64,000 nucleotides of DNA from CBDCKR01 sp964572045 (GTDB lineage Bacteria > Gemmatimonadota > Gemmatimonadetes > Longimicrobiales > Gaopeijiaceae): positions 72,237-136,236 of the forward strand of contig CAZNEI010000002.1 in the NCBI GenBank assembly GCA_964572045.1, written 5' to 3'. Shown here in pieces: positions 7,949 through 16,464 of this stretch (position 1 is its first letter; every line of letters begins with the position of its first letter). The notes under the pieces are model-generated. The model saw nothing but the letters and a program-made list of their open reading frames with translations. It was not told where the DNA came from and did no database searches. Both the position numbers and the translations under genes were made by a program.

Positions 7949-9061
7949 CTACTCGGCCGGGTCGCGAGGCAGGAGCATCAGATCCTCGGGCGCCAGTCTC
8001 ACCTGGGCCTCCTCGCCTGGGCGCCAGTCGACTGCGCCGGAGTCCCTGGCCTGGAGCGTCAGGTCTCCGACCTGCACCAGGCACTCGACCTCTTCTCCGA
8101 GGAAGGTGACCCGGACGATCCGGCCCCTCAGCCTGTCCGCCCCGTCGGCCCCGTCGGACCCGGGGCGGCGGAGCCCCACGCCGGTCGGGCGAACGCCCAC
8201 CCAGACACGGCTGTGCACGGCCCCCTCACCCTTCGCCACGACGGAACCGCCGATGCCGGCAACCTCGACCTCGACCCGTCCCGAGTCACGCGCGGCGACG
8301 ATCTCTCCGGCGAGGCGGTTCGAGACGCCGAGGAAGTCGGCGACGAAGGAGTGCTCGGGATCCCGGAAGATCTCCCGCGGCGTCCCCTGCCTCAGGATCC
8401 GCCCATCCCGCATGACGACCACGTGGTCGGAGAGCGCCATCGCCTCAGCCTGATCGTGGGTCACGTAGATGGCCGTGAGACCGAGCCGCTGCTGGACATC
8501 CCGCAGCTCTATGCGCATCGCCTCGCGCAGCCGGGCGTCGAGATTCGCCAGCGGCTCGTCGAGGAGCAGAACGCGCGGGTGATAGACCAGTGCGCGTGCC
8601 AGCACCACCCGTTGCTGCTGTCCCCCGCTCAGCTCCGAGGGATAACGGTCCTGGTAGCTGTCCATCCCCACGCTTCGAAGGACCTCGACGACCCGGGCCC
8701 GCACCTGCCCTCGGTCCTCGAACCTCTTCCGGTTGAACCGGAGCGCCAGCGCCACGTTGCCGAAGACGGTGAGGTGGGGCCAGATCGCGTAGGACTGGAA
8801 CACCATGCCGACGGCCCGCTTGTCGACGGAAACGGACTCGCCCGTCGCGCCGTCGTGCACCACCTCGTTCCCGATCAGGATCCGACCCGCAGACGGCGTC
8901 TCGAGCCCGGCGATGCAGCGGAGAACGGTCGTCTTGCCGCACCCACTCGGTCCCAGCAGCGTCACGATCCGACCTTCCGGAGCGGTGAAGGACACGCCGT
9001 CGACGGCACGCACGTCCGGACCGAAGTCTTTCGCCAGGTGCTCGACTCTGACCTCGGCCAT
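7949..9061 (-). CDS. ABC importer ATPase, FbpC/PotA type
   Basis: A 370-aa cytoplasmic ATPase with Walker A GPSGCGKTT (37-45), signature LSGGQQQR, Walker B LLLDEPLANLD and a switch histidine in VTHDQAEAM. A C-terminal TOBE region begins near residue 245. It lies between the binding-protein and permease genes on the minus strand, 100 nt after the former and 6 nt before the latter. No strong ribosome-binding site precedes ATG 9061. It energises the fused permease at 6191. The ATPase at 228 is a separate paralogue serving another importer. Confidence 0.93.
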   Translation of the reverse strand: MAEVRVEHLAKDFGPDVRAVDGVSFTAPEGRIVTLLGPSGCGKTTVLRCIAGLETPSAGRILIGNEVVHDGATGESVSVDKRAVGMVFQSYAIWPHLTVFGNVALALRFNRKRFEDRGQVRARVVEVLRSVGMDSYQDRYPSELSGGQQQRVVLARALVYHPRVLLLDEPLANLDARLREAMRIELRDVQQRLGLTAIYVTHDQAEAMALSDHVVVMRDGRILRQGTPREIFRDPEHSFVADFLGVSNRLAGEIVAARDSGRVEVEVAGIGGSVVAKGEGAVHSRVWVGVRPTGVGLRRPGSDGADGADRLRGRIVRVTFLGEEVECLVQVGDLTLQARDSGAVDWRPGEEAQVRLAPEDLMLLPRDPAE

Positions 9062-9161
9062 CGAGGGAGCTAGCGGGGGAGGACGGCGCCGACGCTACGG
9101 CGGCGCGGAAGAGCTTGGCGGCGCGGTGCACGCCCGCAATCGCCGCCGGGCCGGTACCGTC

Positions 9162-10229
9162 TCAGCGGGCGAGGGATCGCCACAACTGAATGATCCGTTG
9201 GCGGTTCTCGTTGAAGGTCTGGGCATCGATGGATACGGGCTCCAGGTCCTCCAGCTCCGGGAACCCCTCAGGAGGGGCGACTCCCGAGACCACCGGGTAG
9301 GCTCTCAGCCTCTGGGCGACGCCCTCCTGGTGTGAGGGCGAAAGCAGGAAGTTCACGAACAGCCGCGCGGCATTGGGGCGAGGCGCGAGCTCGGGCACGA
9401 TCGCCCAGTACGTATCGACCTTCGTGCCCTTCACCCAATGGTAGCCCAGCGGAGCGCCCACCTCGATCAGCGCCGCCGGCGAGGTCTGGCTCATCGGCGC
9501 CAGGAGCCGCTCGCCTCTGGCCACGAAGTTGGCGGCCTCCACCTCGCGATCGGTCTCGAGGAGGTCGTTCGCCGCGAAGCCCCGAAGCCAGGGCATGCCG
9601 AACATCCGTTCCCATATGAAGATCAGCCCCACGACGTTTGACGAGTTCTCCGGGCTCCCCATCGCGATCTTGCTTCGGTACTGGGGATCTGCGAGGCCCT
9701 CGTAGCTCTCGGGCAGGTCGCTCGCGGCGATCAGGTCCCGGTTGTAGATGATGGGCACGACGAGTGCGACCACGGGATGCGACCCCGGAGTGCGCTCACG
9801 GTAGCGTGCGCCGTAGTTGGCCTCGTTCGGGACCGTGAACTCGGCCATCCGCTCCTCGGCCGGCACGCTCGCGGCGATGCTCGACTCGATCAGGAGCACG
9901 TCGGCCAGATGCGCGCCGGCCGCCACCTCGGTCAGGTAGGTCTGGAGCGTCGGCGCCGACCCACCCTTGCGCACATAGTTCACGCGGATTCCGGTCGCCC
10001 GCTCGAAGCGGCGGAACAGGTCCGCCTCCACCGTCTCGACGAAGACGCTCCGCACCTGGATCTCGCCCTCCGCCTTCGCGGCTTCGACGATCGCCTGCCA
10101 CGACTCGTCGCCGGCCGTGATCTCCCGCATGAGCGACGCCTCCCCGACGCTCCCGTTCGTGCTTGCCCCATCCCCGCAACCACTCGCCACGAGGGGGATC
10201 AAGACGAGCAGGCCGAGTCTCGGGCGCAT
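9162..10229 (-). CDS. ABC solute-binding lipoprotein, FbpA-like family 1
   Basis: A 355-aa exported binding protein. The N-terminus is a short hydrophobic stretch ending in ASGC with lipidated cysteine C18, so it is anchored on the outer face of the inner membrane. The body has features of the Fe3+/2-aminoethylphosphonate/thiamine group, including GSPENSS and a late SPSHQEGVAQ helix. It captures the solute for the permease at 6191. ATG 10229 has GGAGG 4 nt upstream and sits 14 nt after the amidohydrolase-fold gene, so the whole 11107-5348 run is one minus-strand operon. The ligand is not readable. Confidence 0.9.
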   Translation of the reverse strand: MRPRLGLLVLIPLVASGCGDGASTNGSVGEASLMREITAGDESWQAIVEAAKAEGEIQVRSVFVETVEADLFRRFERATGIRVNYVRKGGSAPTLQTYLTEVAAGAHLADVLLIESSIAASVPAEERMAEFTVPNEANYGARYRERTPGSHPVVALVVPIIYNRDLIAASDLPESYEGLADPQYRSKIAMGSPENSSNVVGLIFIWERMFGMPWLRGFAANDLLETDREVEAANFVARGERLLAPMSQTSPAALIEVGAPLGYHWVKGTKVDTYWAIVPELAPRPNAARLFVNFLLSPSHQEGVAQRLRAYPVVSGVAPPEGFPELEDLEPVSIDAQTFNENRQRIIQLWRSLAR

Positions 10230-10243
10230 GAGCCCTCCGCGTC

Positions 10244-11107
10244 TCAGCCGTCGAGGCCGAGGAGCCGGGCCGCGTTGCCGCCCAGACAGCGGGAGCGAAT
10301 CTCATCGCTGTCGAAGGCGAGCGCGCTGAACTGCTCGACGCTCTGCTTCAGCGGGCGCACCGGGTAGCTGCTCCCGTAGAGCAACCGGTAGCTGAGGAAG
10401 TAGTTCGCCGAGCGGACGTACTCGTCCGCGCCCGGCGTGTTCGGTATGTGGCCGTAGAAGTCCGGAATCAGATAGACGTTCGGATTCTGGAAGGCGACCC
10501 CGCACATCTGCGTCGTCCATGGCCATCCCGCGTGGGGCACGACGATCTTGAGCTCGCTGAAGCGACGGGCGACCCTCTGGACGTGAACCGGATGGCAGTA
10601 CATCATGTCCGGCCCCACGAAGATGCTGCTCGTGAGGGCGACGATGAGCCGATCGCGCATGCATTTCTCGTAGACGGGAAAGAGCGTGTCGTCGTCGTGG
10701 TGGAGCGGGGGATCGCACCACCCGTTGTCGAGCGCCACCCCCTTCAGTCCCATCTCACGGCAGCGGTCGATCTCCTGCAGGGCCTCGTCGGTCTTGGAGC
10801 CGTTCACGCCCCCGAAGGGCACGAACCTCCCGGGATAGGTCTCGGCGAGCTCGGCCAGCTCCTCGTTGGGGATCCACCCGTAGGGAGGCGGTGACTGCCG
10901 CCCCATCACCACGCCAACGTCGATCCCGGCCTCGTCCATCTCCTCCACGAACGCCTCGATCGACCTCTCCTCGAACGAGCGGTAGCTGGGTAGATCGAGT
11001 CGCAACCCGCTCATCGTCACCGGGTCCGGGTCGGGCTCCCGCGGCCGGTAGATGTGAAGATCGCAGAAGCTCTTGAAGGGGGGGCGAATCCGGAAGTCAA
11101 CGATCAC
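10244..11107 (-). CDS. Amidohydrolase-fold (TIM-barrel) protein lacking the N-terminal HxH
   Basis: A 287-aa protein of the amidohydrolase_2/ACMSD fold, starting at GTG 11107 with AGGAGA upstream. It is clearly homologous to the divergently transcribed neighbour at 11333: both share DFR-x-RP, MGRQ/TGRQ, GLKGVALD/GMKGISID and the HAGWPW/HGVWPW histidine near the end of strand 6. The metal-binding HxH expected after the first strand is replaced by FRIRP, and the usual late GSDxP aspartate is replaced by GSSYP. A metal-independent lactonase or hydrolase role is possible; the function is unknown. It leads the ABC operon. Confidence 0.85.
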   Translation of the reverse strand: MIVDFRIRPPFKSFCDLHIYRPREPDPDPVTMSGLRLDLPSYRSFEERSIEAFVEEMDEAGIDVGVVMGRQSPPPYGWIPNEELAELAETYPGRFVPFGGVNGSKTDEALQEIDRCREMGLKGVALDNGWCDPPLHHDDDTLFPVYEKCMRDRLIVALTSSIFVGPDMMYCHPVHVQRVARRFSELKIVVPHAGWPWTTQMCGVAFQNPNVYLIPDFYGHIPNTPGADEYVRSANYFLSYRLLYGSSYPVRPLKQSVEQFSALAFDSDEIRSRCLGGNAARLLGLDG

Positions 11108-11332
11108 GGTGCGTGTTCTCCTGCAGGGAATCGCCGAGCCGAGTCGTGCGTCCTTGCGAGTAAGCCTGCGGCTCGGCTGGTCTGTCGCAGGCGCGACGAG
11201 CTATTATGTTCGCCGATCGTCACGAGCCGACCGGTCGGCTGCATGTTAGCAGGCGGTCCGGTTGCCCACCAGGGAACGGGGCGCGCCAGGTGCCGTCGTG
11301 CTCCGAGCCCCGAACATTCGATGTGGAGACCC

Positions 11333-12127
11333 ATGCGCGTCATCGACTTTCGCGCCCGCCCCAATACCGAGCAGTACATGGGCATGTATCCCGATGCGCG
11401 TCCCTGGGCGCGCTTCTTCCACTGCCCCAGGCCAGAGCCCGTCTCCCTGACCGCATTCATCGAGGCGCTGGACGGGGCCGGAATCTCGCAGGCCGTCTTC
11501 ACGGGCCGGCAGACACCCGTCAACACACTCAGCAATGACTACGTGCACGAGTGCGTGCAGGCCCACCCGGACCGCCTGTTCGGATTCGCCGGTATCGACC
11601 CCACCAAGGGTGAGGCCGCGGTGCGGGAGATCGAGCGCACGGTGGGCGAGCTCGGCATGAAGGGGATCTCCATCGATCCGCACTCCTCCAGGCGCACTCC
11701 CGATGACGAGATCTGGCATCCACTCTACGAGAAATGCGACGAGCTGGGGGTGCCGGTCATCGTCACGATGGGCCCCATCGTCGGGAAGTGGGCGCCCCCC
11801 GATAGCATCGACAACGTCGCCGAGCAGTTTCCGAAGTTGACGATCGTCTGCGCGCACGGGGTGTGGCCGTGGGTGACCGAGCTGATCGCGCTCGCCTACA
11901 AGCAGGAGAACGTGTATCTCGAGGCGTCGATCTACGAGTTCCTTCCCGGCGCGGAGCCGATCTTCGAGGCTGCCAACACGATCCTGCGGGACAAGGTCAT
12001 CTACGCCAGCGGGTTTCCGTTCCGGCCCCTCGCCGACCTGCAGCGGTTCCTAGAGTATCCGTTTGCCCCGGAAGTCGTGGAGAGGTTGGTGTACGGCAAC
12101 GCCGCGCGGGTGTTGAGGATCGAGTAG
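11333..12127 (+). CDS. Amidohydrolase-fold (TIM-barrel) protein, paralogue of the divergent neighbour
   Basis: A 264-aa TIM-barrel protein beginning MRVIDFRARPN. ATG 11333 is chosen by alignment to the neighbour at 10244; an in-frame ATG at 11321 and a longer open frame exist but lack homology. Like its paralogue it keeps the late histidine (VCAHGVWPW) but lacks the N-terminal HxH and has ASGFPFRP where metal-dependent relatives have GSDxP. It heads the plus-strand operon containing the P-protein-like pair, 52 nt before the MFS gene. The 225-bp divergent gap to 11107 probably holds promoters for both operons. The substrate is unknown. Confidence 0.85.
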   Translation: MRVIDFRARPNTEQYMGMYPDARPWARFFHCPRPEPVSLTAFIEALDGAGISQAVFTGRQTPVNTLSNDYVHECVQAHPDRLFGFAGIDPTKGEAAVREIERTVGELGMKGISIDPHSSRRTPDDEIWHPLYEKCDELGVPVIVTMGPIVGKWAPPDSIDNVAEQFPKLTIVCAHGVWPWVTELIALAYKQENVYLEASIYEFLPGAEPIFEAANTILRDKVIYASGFPFRPLADLQRFLEYPFAPEVVERLVYGNAARVLRIE

Positions 12128-12179
12128 CGGCCACCGTGCACACGGTCGCCTTTGCCCCACCCGCCCCGGGGAGGCCCTG

Positions 12180-13487
12180 ATGACGCGACACCGTTCGGCC
12201 CCGCGCTGGGGGATCGTCGCGATCCTCGCAAGCCTGGGCCTGGTCAGCTACCTGACCCGCATGAACCTCTCGGTCGCCGCCAAGTTCATGATGCCGGAGC
12301 TGAATCTGACCGAGATCCAGATGGGCCAGATCTTCTCGGCGTTCATGGTGGGCTACACGGTGTGTCAGATCCCTGCGGGCCTGTTCGCCGATCGGTTGGG
12401 CCCCCGCAAGGTGCTGGTGACCGCGGTCCTGGGGTGGAGCGTGATCACCGTCCTCACCGGCATCATCCCGGGCACGCTCGTCATGGTGGGGATGCCGGCA
12501 CTCGTAGCGCTGATCGTGCTCCGCCTGATCCTCGGTGCGCTCCAGTCACCGACGTATCCGGCGGGTGCTCGCGAGATGAAGGCCTGGTTCGGTCCCCACG
12601 AGAGCGCGGTAGGATTCGGCATCATCATCGCGGGCACGATGCTGGGGTCCGCGGTGACTCCGCCGTTGGTCGCGTCCTTGATGGTCGCGATCGGTTGGCG
12701 GGCCTCATTCTACTGGGCCACGATACTGCCGCTCATCATCGCCTGGCTCTGTTGGCGTCACCTCACCAGGCCCGCCGACGGCGGGCCGAGCTCGACCGAG
12801 GGCGCGAGCTCCGCAGCGTCCGCCCGGCTCGACGTAGCGCGGGCTCGCCAGATCGCGGCCGAGCTCTGGCTCGTGTTCCGCCAGAGAAGCCTGCTGTATC
12901 TCTTCACGAGCTACTTTCTGCTGGGATGCCTGTGGTACCTGTTCATCTTCTGGTTCTTCCTGTACCTGGTCGACGTGCGAGGCTTCACCGTCTTGCAGGG
13001 TGGGATATTCGCCAGCCTCCCGTTTTTCGCCGCGACCGTGACCGCGCCGCTCGGCGGCGCGATCGCCGACAGACTGTCTCGCAGGAGGGGCACGTTCGGC
13101 GGGAAGCGGATCGTGGCGGTGGCCGCGTTCACGGCCGCGGCCGCGTGTCTCGTGGGCGGCGCCACCGCGACCAGCGCCTATGTGGCGATCGGATTCCTGA
13201 CTCTCGCGCTCGGACTCGTCGAAGGCACCGAGGGACTCTTCTGGGCCGGAGCGGTGGAGATCGGCGGCAGTCGCGCGGGCGCGGCCAGCGGGGCACTCAA
13301 CATGTTCAACAACCTGGGCGGGATCGTAGCGGGGGCGCTGACGCCCATTCTGGCCGCCACGCTGGGATGGATTGCGGTCTTGACGACCGCAGGTGCGCTG
13401 GCTCTGTTGGCCGGCGTCCTCTGGTTCGGAGTTCGCCCACCGGCCGGCGACCCGCGGGACGTCTCGACGGAATCGATCGCGGCCTAG
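12180..13487 (+). CDS. MFS transporter, anion:cation symporter-like
   Basis: A 435-aa inner-membrane carrier with about twelve hydrophobic segments and the MFS loop motif GLFADRLGPRKV after segment 2. The start LVSYLTRMNLSVAAKFM resembles the family 14 anion:cation symporters that move organic acids such as glucarate, phthalate or hexuronates. GGGGAGG lies 5 nt before ATG 12180. It sits 17 nt before the first P-protein-like gene, so it likely imports the substrate or a related acid for this operon. Direction and ligand are inferred from family and position only. Confidence 0.9.
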   Translation: MTRHRSAPRWGIVAILASLGLVSYLTRMNLSVAAKFMMPELNLTEIQMGQIFSAFMVGYTVCQIPAGLFADRLGPRKVLVTAVLGWSVITVLTGIIPGTLVMVGMPALVALIVLRLILGALQSPTYPAGAREMKAWFGPHESAVGFGIIIAGTMLGSAVTPPLVASLMVAIGWRASFYWATILPLIIAWLCWRHLTRPADGGPSSTEGASSAASARLDVARARQIAAELWLVFRQRSLLYLFTSYFLLGCLWYLFIFWFFLYLVDVRGFTVLQGGIFASLPFFAATVTAPLGGAIADRLSRRRGTFGGKRIVAVAAFTAAAACLVGGATATSAYVAIGFLTLALGLVEGTEGLFWAGAVEIGGSRAGAASGALNMFNNLGGIVAGALTPILAATLGWIAVLTTAGALALLAGVLWFGVRPPAGDPRDVSTESIAA

Positions 13488-13504
13488 CCGCAAAGCGAGA
13501 AGCT

Positions 13505-14917
13505 ATGCCGAATACGAAGGTTCACCCCTACATGCCGAATACGGTGCCCGAGACGAAGGCCGCGATGATGCAGGCCGTCGGTGTCGACGACATCGATGAG
13601 CTCTTCGAGCAGATTCCGGAACGGCTCCGGCTGAAGGAGCCGCTCCGGCTGCCCGACCCGATCGTCGAGGAGAGCGTGCTCGACCGGCACCTTCGGGAGA
13701 AGCTGTCGCGCAACCGATCGTGTGAAGACGCACTCAGCTTCCTGGGCGCCGGCTGCTGGCAACACTACGTGCCGGCCGTGTGCGACGAGATCGCCCAGCG
13801 CAGCGAGTTCCTGACGGCGAACTTCGGTTCCGCCTCCTCCGACCACGGGCGCTTCCAGGCATACTTCGAATTCTGCAGCCAGATGGGCGAGCTCGTGAAC
13901 ATGGATGTGGTCGGCCTTCCGACCTACAGCTGGGGCTGCGCCCTCGGCAACGCCGTCCGCATGGCCGCGCGCATGACCGGGCGCAACGACGTGCTCGTGC
14001 CTCGCACGATCAGCCCCGAGCGACTCGCCGTGCTGCGGTCCTTCTGTGGCCCGGACGGCTCGGGCGGGCGTATCCGGCTTCGCGAGATCGGCTTCGGCGC
14101 GAGCAGCGGACTGCTCGACCTGAACGACTTGAGGCGCACGATCTCAGACGAGACGGCGGCCGTGTACTTCGAAAACCCGAGCTACCTGGGGTTCATCGAG
14201 TCCCAGGGAGAGGAGATCTCACGAATCGCCCACGATCACGGCGCCGAGTGCGTGGTCGGCGTCGACCCGATCTCCCTCGGCGTCCTCGCGGCGCCGGTGG
14301 ACTACGGTGCCGACATCGTCTGCGGGACGACCCAGACGCTCGGCATCCACATGAACTGCGGGGGCGGTTCGGGCGGGTTCATCGCCACGCGCGACGAGGC
14401 CCGCTACGTGGGGGAGTACCCGACGCTCCTCGTCAGCATCGCGCCGACCGTCGGCGGCGATGACGACGAGCGCGCCTTCTTCCTTACCTGTGAGCACCAG
14501 ACGTCGTACGGGCTCCGCGACGAAGGGAAGGACTGGACCGGGAACACTGTCTACCTCTGGACGATCGTCAACGCCGTGTACATGTCATTGCTCGGCCCCC
14601 AGGGGTTCCGCGAGATCGGCGAGGTCATCCTCCAGCGATCGCAGTACGCGAGAAAGAGGCTCGGCGGGATCGATGGCGTCGACGTATCGTTCGCACCGCA
14701 CGGATTCAAGGAGTTCGTCGCGAACTTCGACGGCACCGGCGAGACGGTGCGCGACATCAATCGGGCTCTCCTGGTGCGGGGGATCTACGGCGGGAAGGAC
14801 CTCAGCGGAGACTTTCCCGAGCTGGGCCAGAGCGCCTTGTACTGCGTCACCGAGGTCCACACTCGGAGCGACATCGACCGGTTGGCCTCCGAACTCGAGG
14901 AGGTGTTGGCCCAATGA
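13505..14917 (+). CDS. Divergent glycine-decarboxylase P-protein-like subunit 1
   Basis: A 470-aa homologue of GcvPA, the N-terminal half of the glycine cleavage P-protein, begun at ATG 13505. A VDPISLGVLAAPVDYGADIV segment and a GTTQTLGIHMN loop align with the P-protein, but signature regions have changed. The YxPYQ-x-E-x-SQG segment reads FGSASSDHGR, the NAS-x-YDG segment reads LPTYSWGCAL, and the REQHIRREKATSNIC segment reads CEHQTSYGLRDEGK. It overlaps subunit 2 by ATGA, as gcvPA/gcvPB often do. No gcvH or gcvT lies in the window, so ordinary glycine cleavage is doubtful. A decarboxylase or lyase acting on another amino acid is my inference. Confidence 0.8.
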   Translation: MPNTKVHPYMPNTVPETKAAMMQAVGVDDIDELFEQIPERLRLKEPLRLPDPIVEESVLDRHLREKLSRNRSCEDALSFLGAGCWQHYVPAVCDEIAQRSEFLTANFGSASSDHGRFQAYFEFCSQMGELVNMDVVGLPTYSWGCALGNAVRMAARMTGRNDVLVPRTISPERLAVLRSFCGPDGSGGRIRLREIGFGASSGLLDLNDLRRTISDETAAVYFENPSYLGFIESQGEEISRIAHDHGAECVVGVDPISLGVLAAPVDYGADIVCGTTQTLGIHMNCGGGSGGFIATRDEARYVGEYPTLLVSIAPTVGGDDDERAFFLTCEHQTSYGLRDEGKDWTGNTVYLWTIVNAVYMSLLGPQGFREIGEVILQRSQYARKRLGGIDGVDVSFAPHGFKEFVANFDGTGETVRDINRALLVRGIYGGKDLSGDFPELGQSALYCVTEVHTRSDIDRLASELEEVLAQ

Positions 14918-16464
14918 GCACCAGGGTGAAGCTCAGGGACTACCACGCGGCCGTCTGGAGTGAGCCGGTCGTGATGGAGATGGGGCATCCGGGCCGGCGT
15001 GGGCTGGCCATCCCGGAGGCCGAGGACGAAGTCCGGAAGACTGTGGGGGACGCAGAACAACTCGTTCCTGCCGGAATGCGCCGCAAGGAGCCCCCACGGT
15101 TGCCGGAGCTGTCTCAGCCCGAGGTGCTCCGGCACTACCTGCATCTCTCGCAGCAGACGCTGAGCATGATGGGGATCAACCTCTTCGGCACGTGCACCAT
15201 GAAGTACAATCCGCGCGCGGCGGAGCAGGCGGCGATGGCCCCGGAGATGGCGGAGCTGCATCCGTGCCAGGACGAGGAGACGCTGCAGGGCATCCTCGAG
15301 ATCATCTATCGGCTCGACGAGATGTGCCGCGTCCTCTCGGGCATGGATCAGTTCGTCTTCCAACCCGGAGGCGGCTCGCACGCCGGCTTCACCCACGCCT
15401 GCGTGATGCGAGCCTACCATGCCGCCCGCGGCGAGCTCGAGCAGCGCAACGAGGTGATCACCACGCTCTTCAGCCACTGCTGCAACCCCGCCGTCGCCGC
15501 GACGGCCGGGTTCAAGGTGATCAACCTCATGCCCGAGGAGAACGGGTATCCGTCCGTCGACGCGCTCAGGGCGGCCGTCTCGGAGCGCACGGCGGGGCTG
15601 ATGACGGTCTGCCCGAACGACTTGGGCATCTACAACCCGCACATCGACGAGTGGGTGAAGATCGTGCACGACGCAGGCGGGCTCTGCTTCTACGATCACG
15701 CCAACTTCAACGGCGTCATGGGAATCACCCGGGCCCGGGACATCGGCTTCGACGCGTGCATGTACATGCTACACAAGACCTTCGGGGCGTCGAAGGGGGG
15801 CATGGGGCCGGCCGGCGGCGCCTACGGCTGCACGAACGAGTTGGCCCCCTACCTTCCGGCGCCGATCGTCACGTACGACGGCGCGAGCTACCATCTCGAC
15901 TACGACCGACCCGACTCGATCGGCAAGGTCCGCGAGTTCTGGGGGAACGCGCAGGTCGTGCTCAAGGCGTACGCGTGGGTCCTGGCGATGGGAGCGGACG
16001 GCATCCAGCAGGCACGCGAGCTGTCGGTGCTCGGCAACAACTACCTCGAGAAGCTGCTCATGGCGATCAAGGGCGTCTCGAAGGGCTTCCCGAAGATGAC
16101 GAAGCACCGGCTCGAGATGACGCGCTACGGTTGGGACGAGCTGACGCAGGAGACCGGCGTCGACACGGTCGACATCCAGCACCGGACGACCGATTGGGGG
16201 CTGGATGCGTACTGGATGGCGCACCCTCCGCCGATCGTGCCGGAGCCGTTCACGCCGGAGGCGGGCGAGACGCCGCCGGTGGAGGACATCGAGTACTGGG
16301 CGGCGGTCCTCGAGCACGTCGCGTCGGAGGCGTACTCGAATCCAGAGATCGTCAAGACGGCGCCCCACAGGCAGGCTGTGCACCGCGTCGACTTCCGCGC
16401 ACTGCAGGATCCGTCGCGCCGGGCGATGACGTGGCGCGCTCACCTGAAGAAGCGAAAGGGGTGA
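14914..16464 (+). CDS. Divergent glycine-decarboxylase P-protein-like subunit 2 (PLP-binding)
   Basis: A 516-aa homologue of GcvPB, the PLP-bearing half of the P-protein. It keeps GTCTMKYNPR and the PLP lysine K288 in MLHKTFGASKGG. Other hallmark loops differ: AHGTNPASA reads SHCCNPAVA, YDGANLNA reads YDHANFNG, TNPNTLG reads VCPNDLG, and the glycine run after LHKTF reads ASKGGMGPAGG. These contact substrate or the lipoyl arm in known P-proteins, so a changed substrate is likely. The last 60 residues are arginine- and lysine-rich. It overlaps the upstream subunit by 4 nt and the next gene by 4 nt, giving a tightly coupled set. Confidence 0.82.
   Translation: MSTRVKLRDYHAAVWSEPVVMEMGHPGRRGLAIPEAEDEVRKTVGDAEQLVPAGMRRKEPPRLPELSQPEVLRHYLHLSQQTLSMMGINLFGTCTMKYNPRAAEQAAMAPEMAELHPCQDEETLQGILEIIYRLDEMCRVLSGMDQFVFQPGGGSHAGFTHACVMRAYHAARGELEQRNEVITTLFSHCCNPAVAATAGFKVINLMPEENGYPSVDALRAAVSERTAGLMTVCPNDLGIYNPHIDEWVKIVHDAGGLCFYDHANFNGVMGITRARDIGFDACMYMLHKTFGASKGGMGPAGGAYGCTNELAPYLPAPIVTYDGASYHLDYDRPDSIGKVREFWGNAQVVLKAYAWVLAMGADGIQQARELSVLGNNYLEKLLMAIKGVSKGFPKMTKHRLEMTRYGWDELTQETGVDTVDIQHRTTDWGLDAYWMAHPPPIVPEPFTPEAGETPPVEDIEYWAAVLEHVASEAYSNPEIVKTAPHRQAVHRVDFRALQDPSRRAMTWRAHLKKRKG

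Noticed and set aside
12152..13504. N-terminal extension of the P-protein-like subunit 1
   Set aside because: The frame is open through the whole MFS gene but has no homology there; ATG 13505 gives the normal family start.
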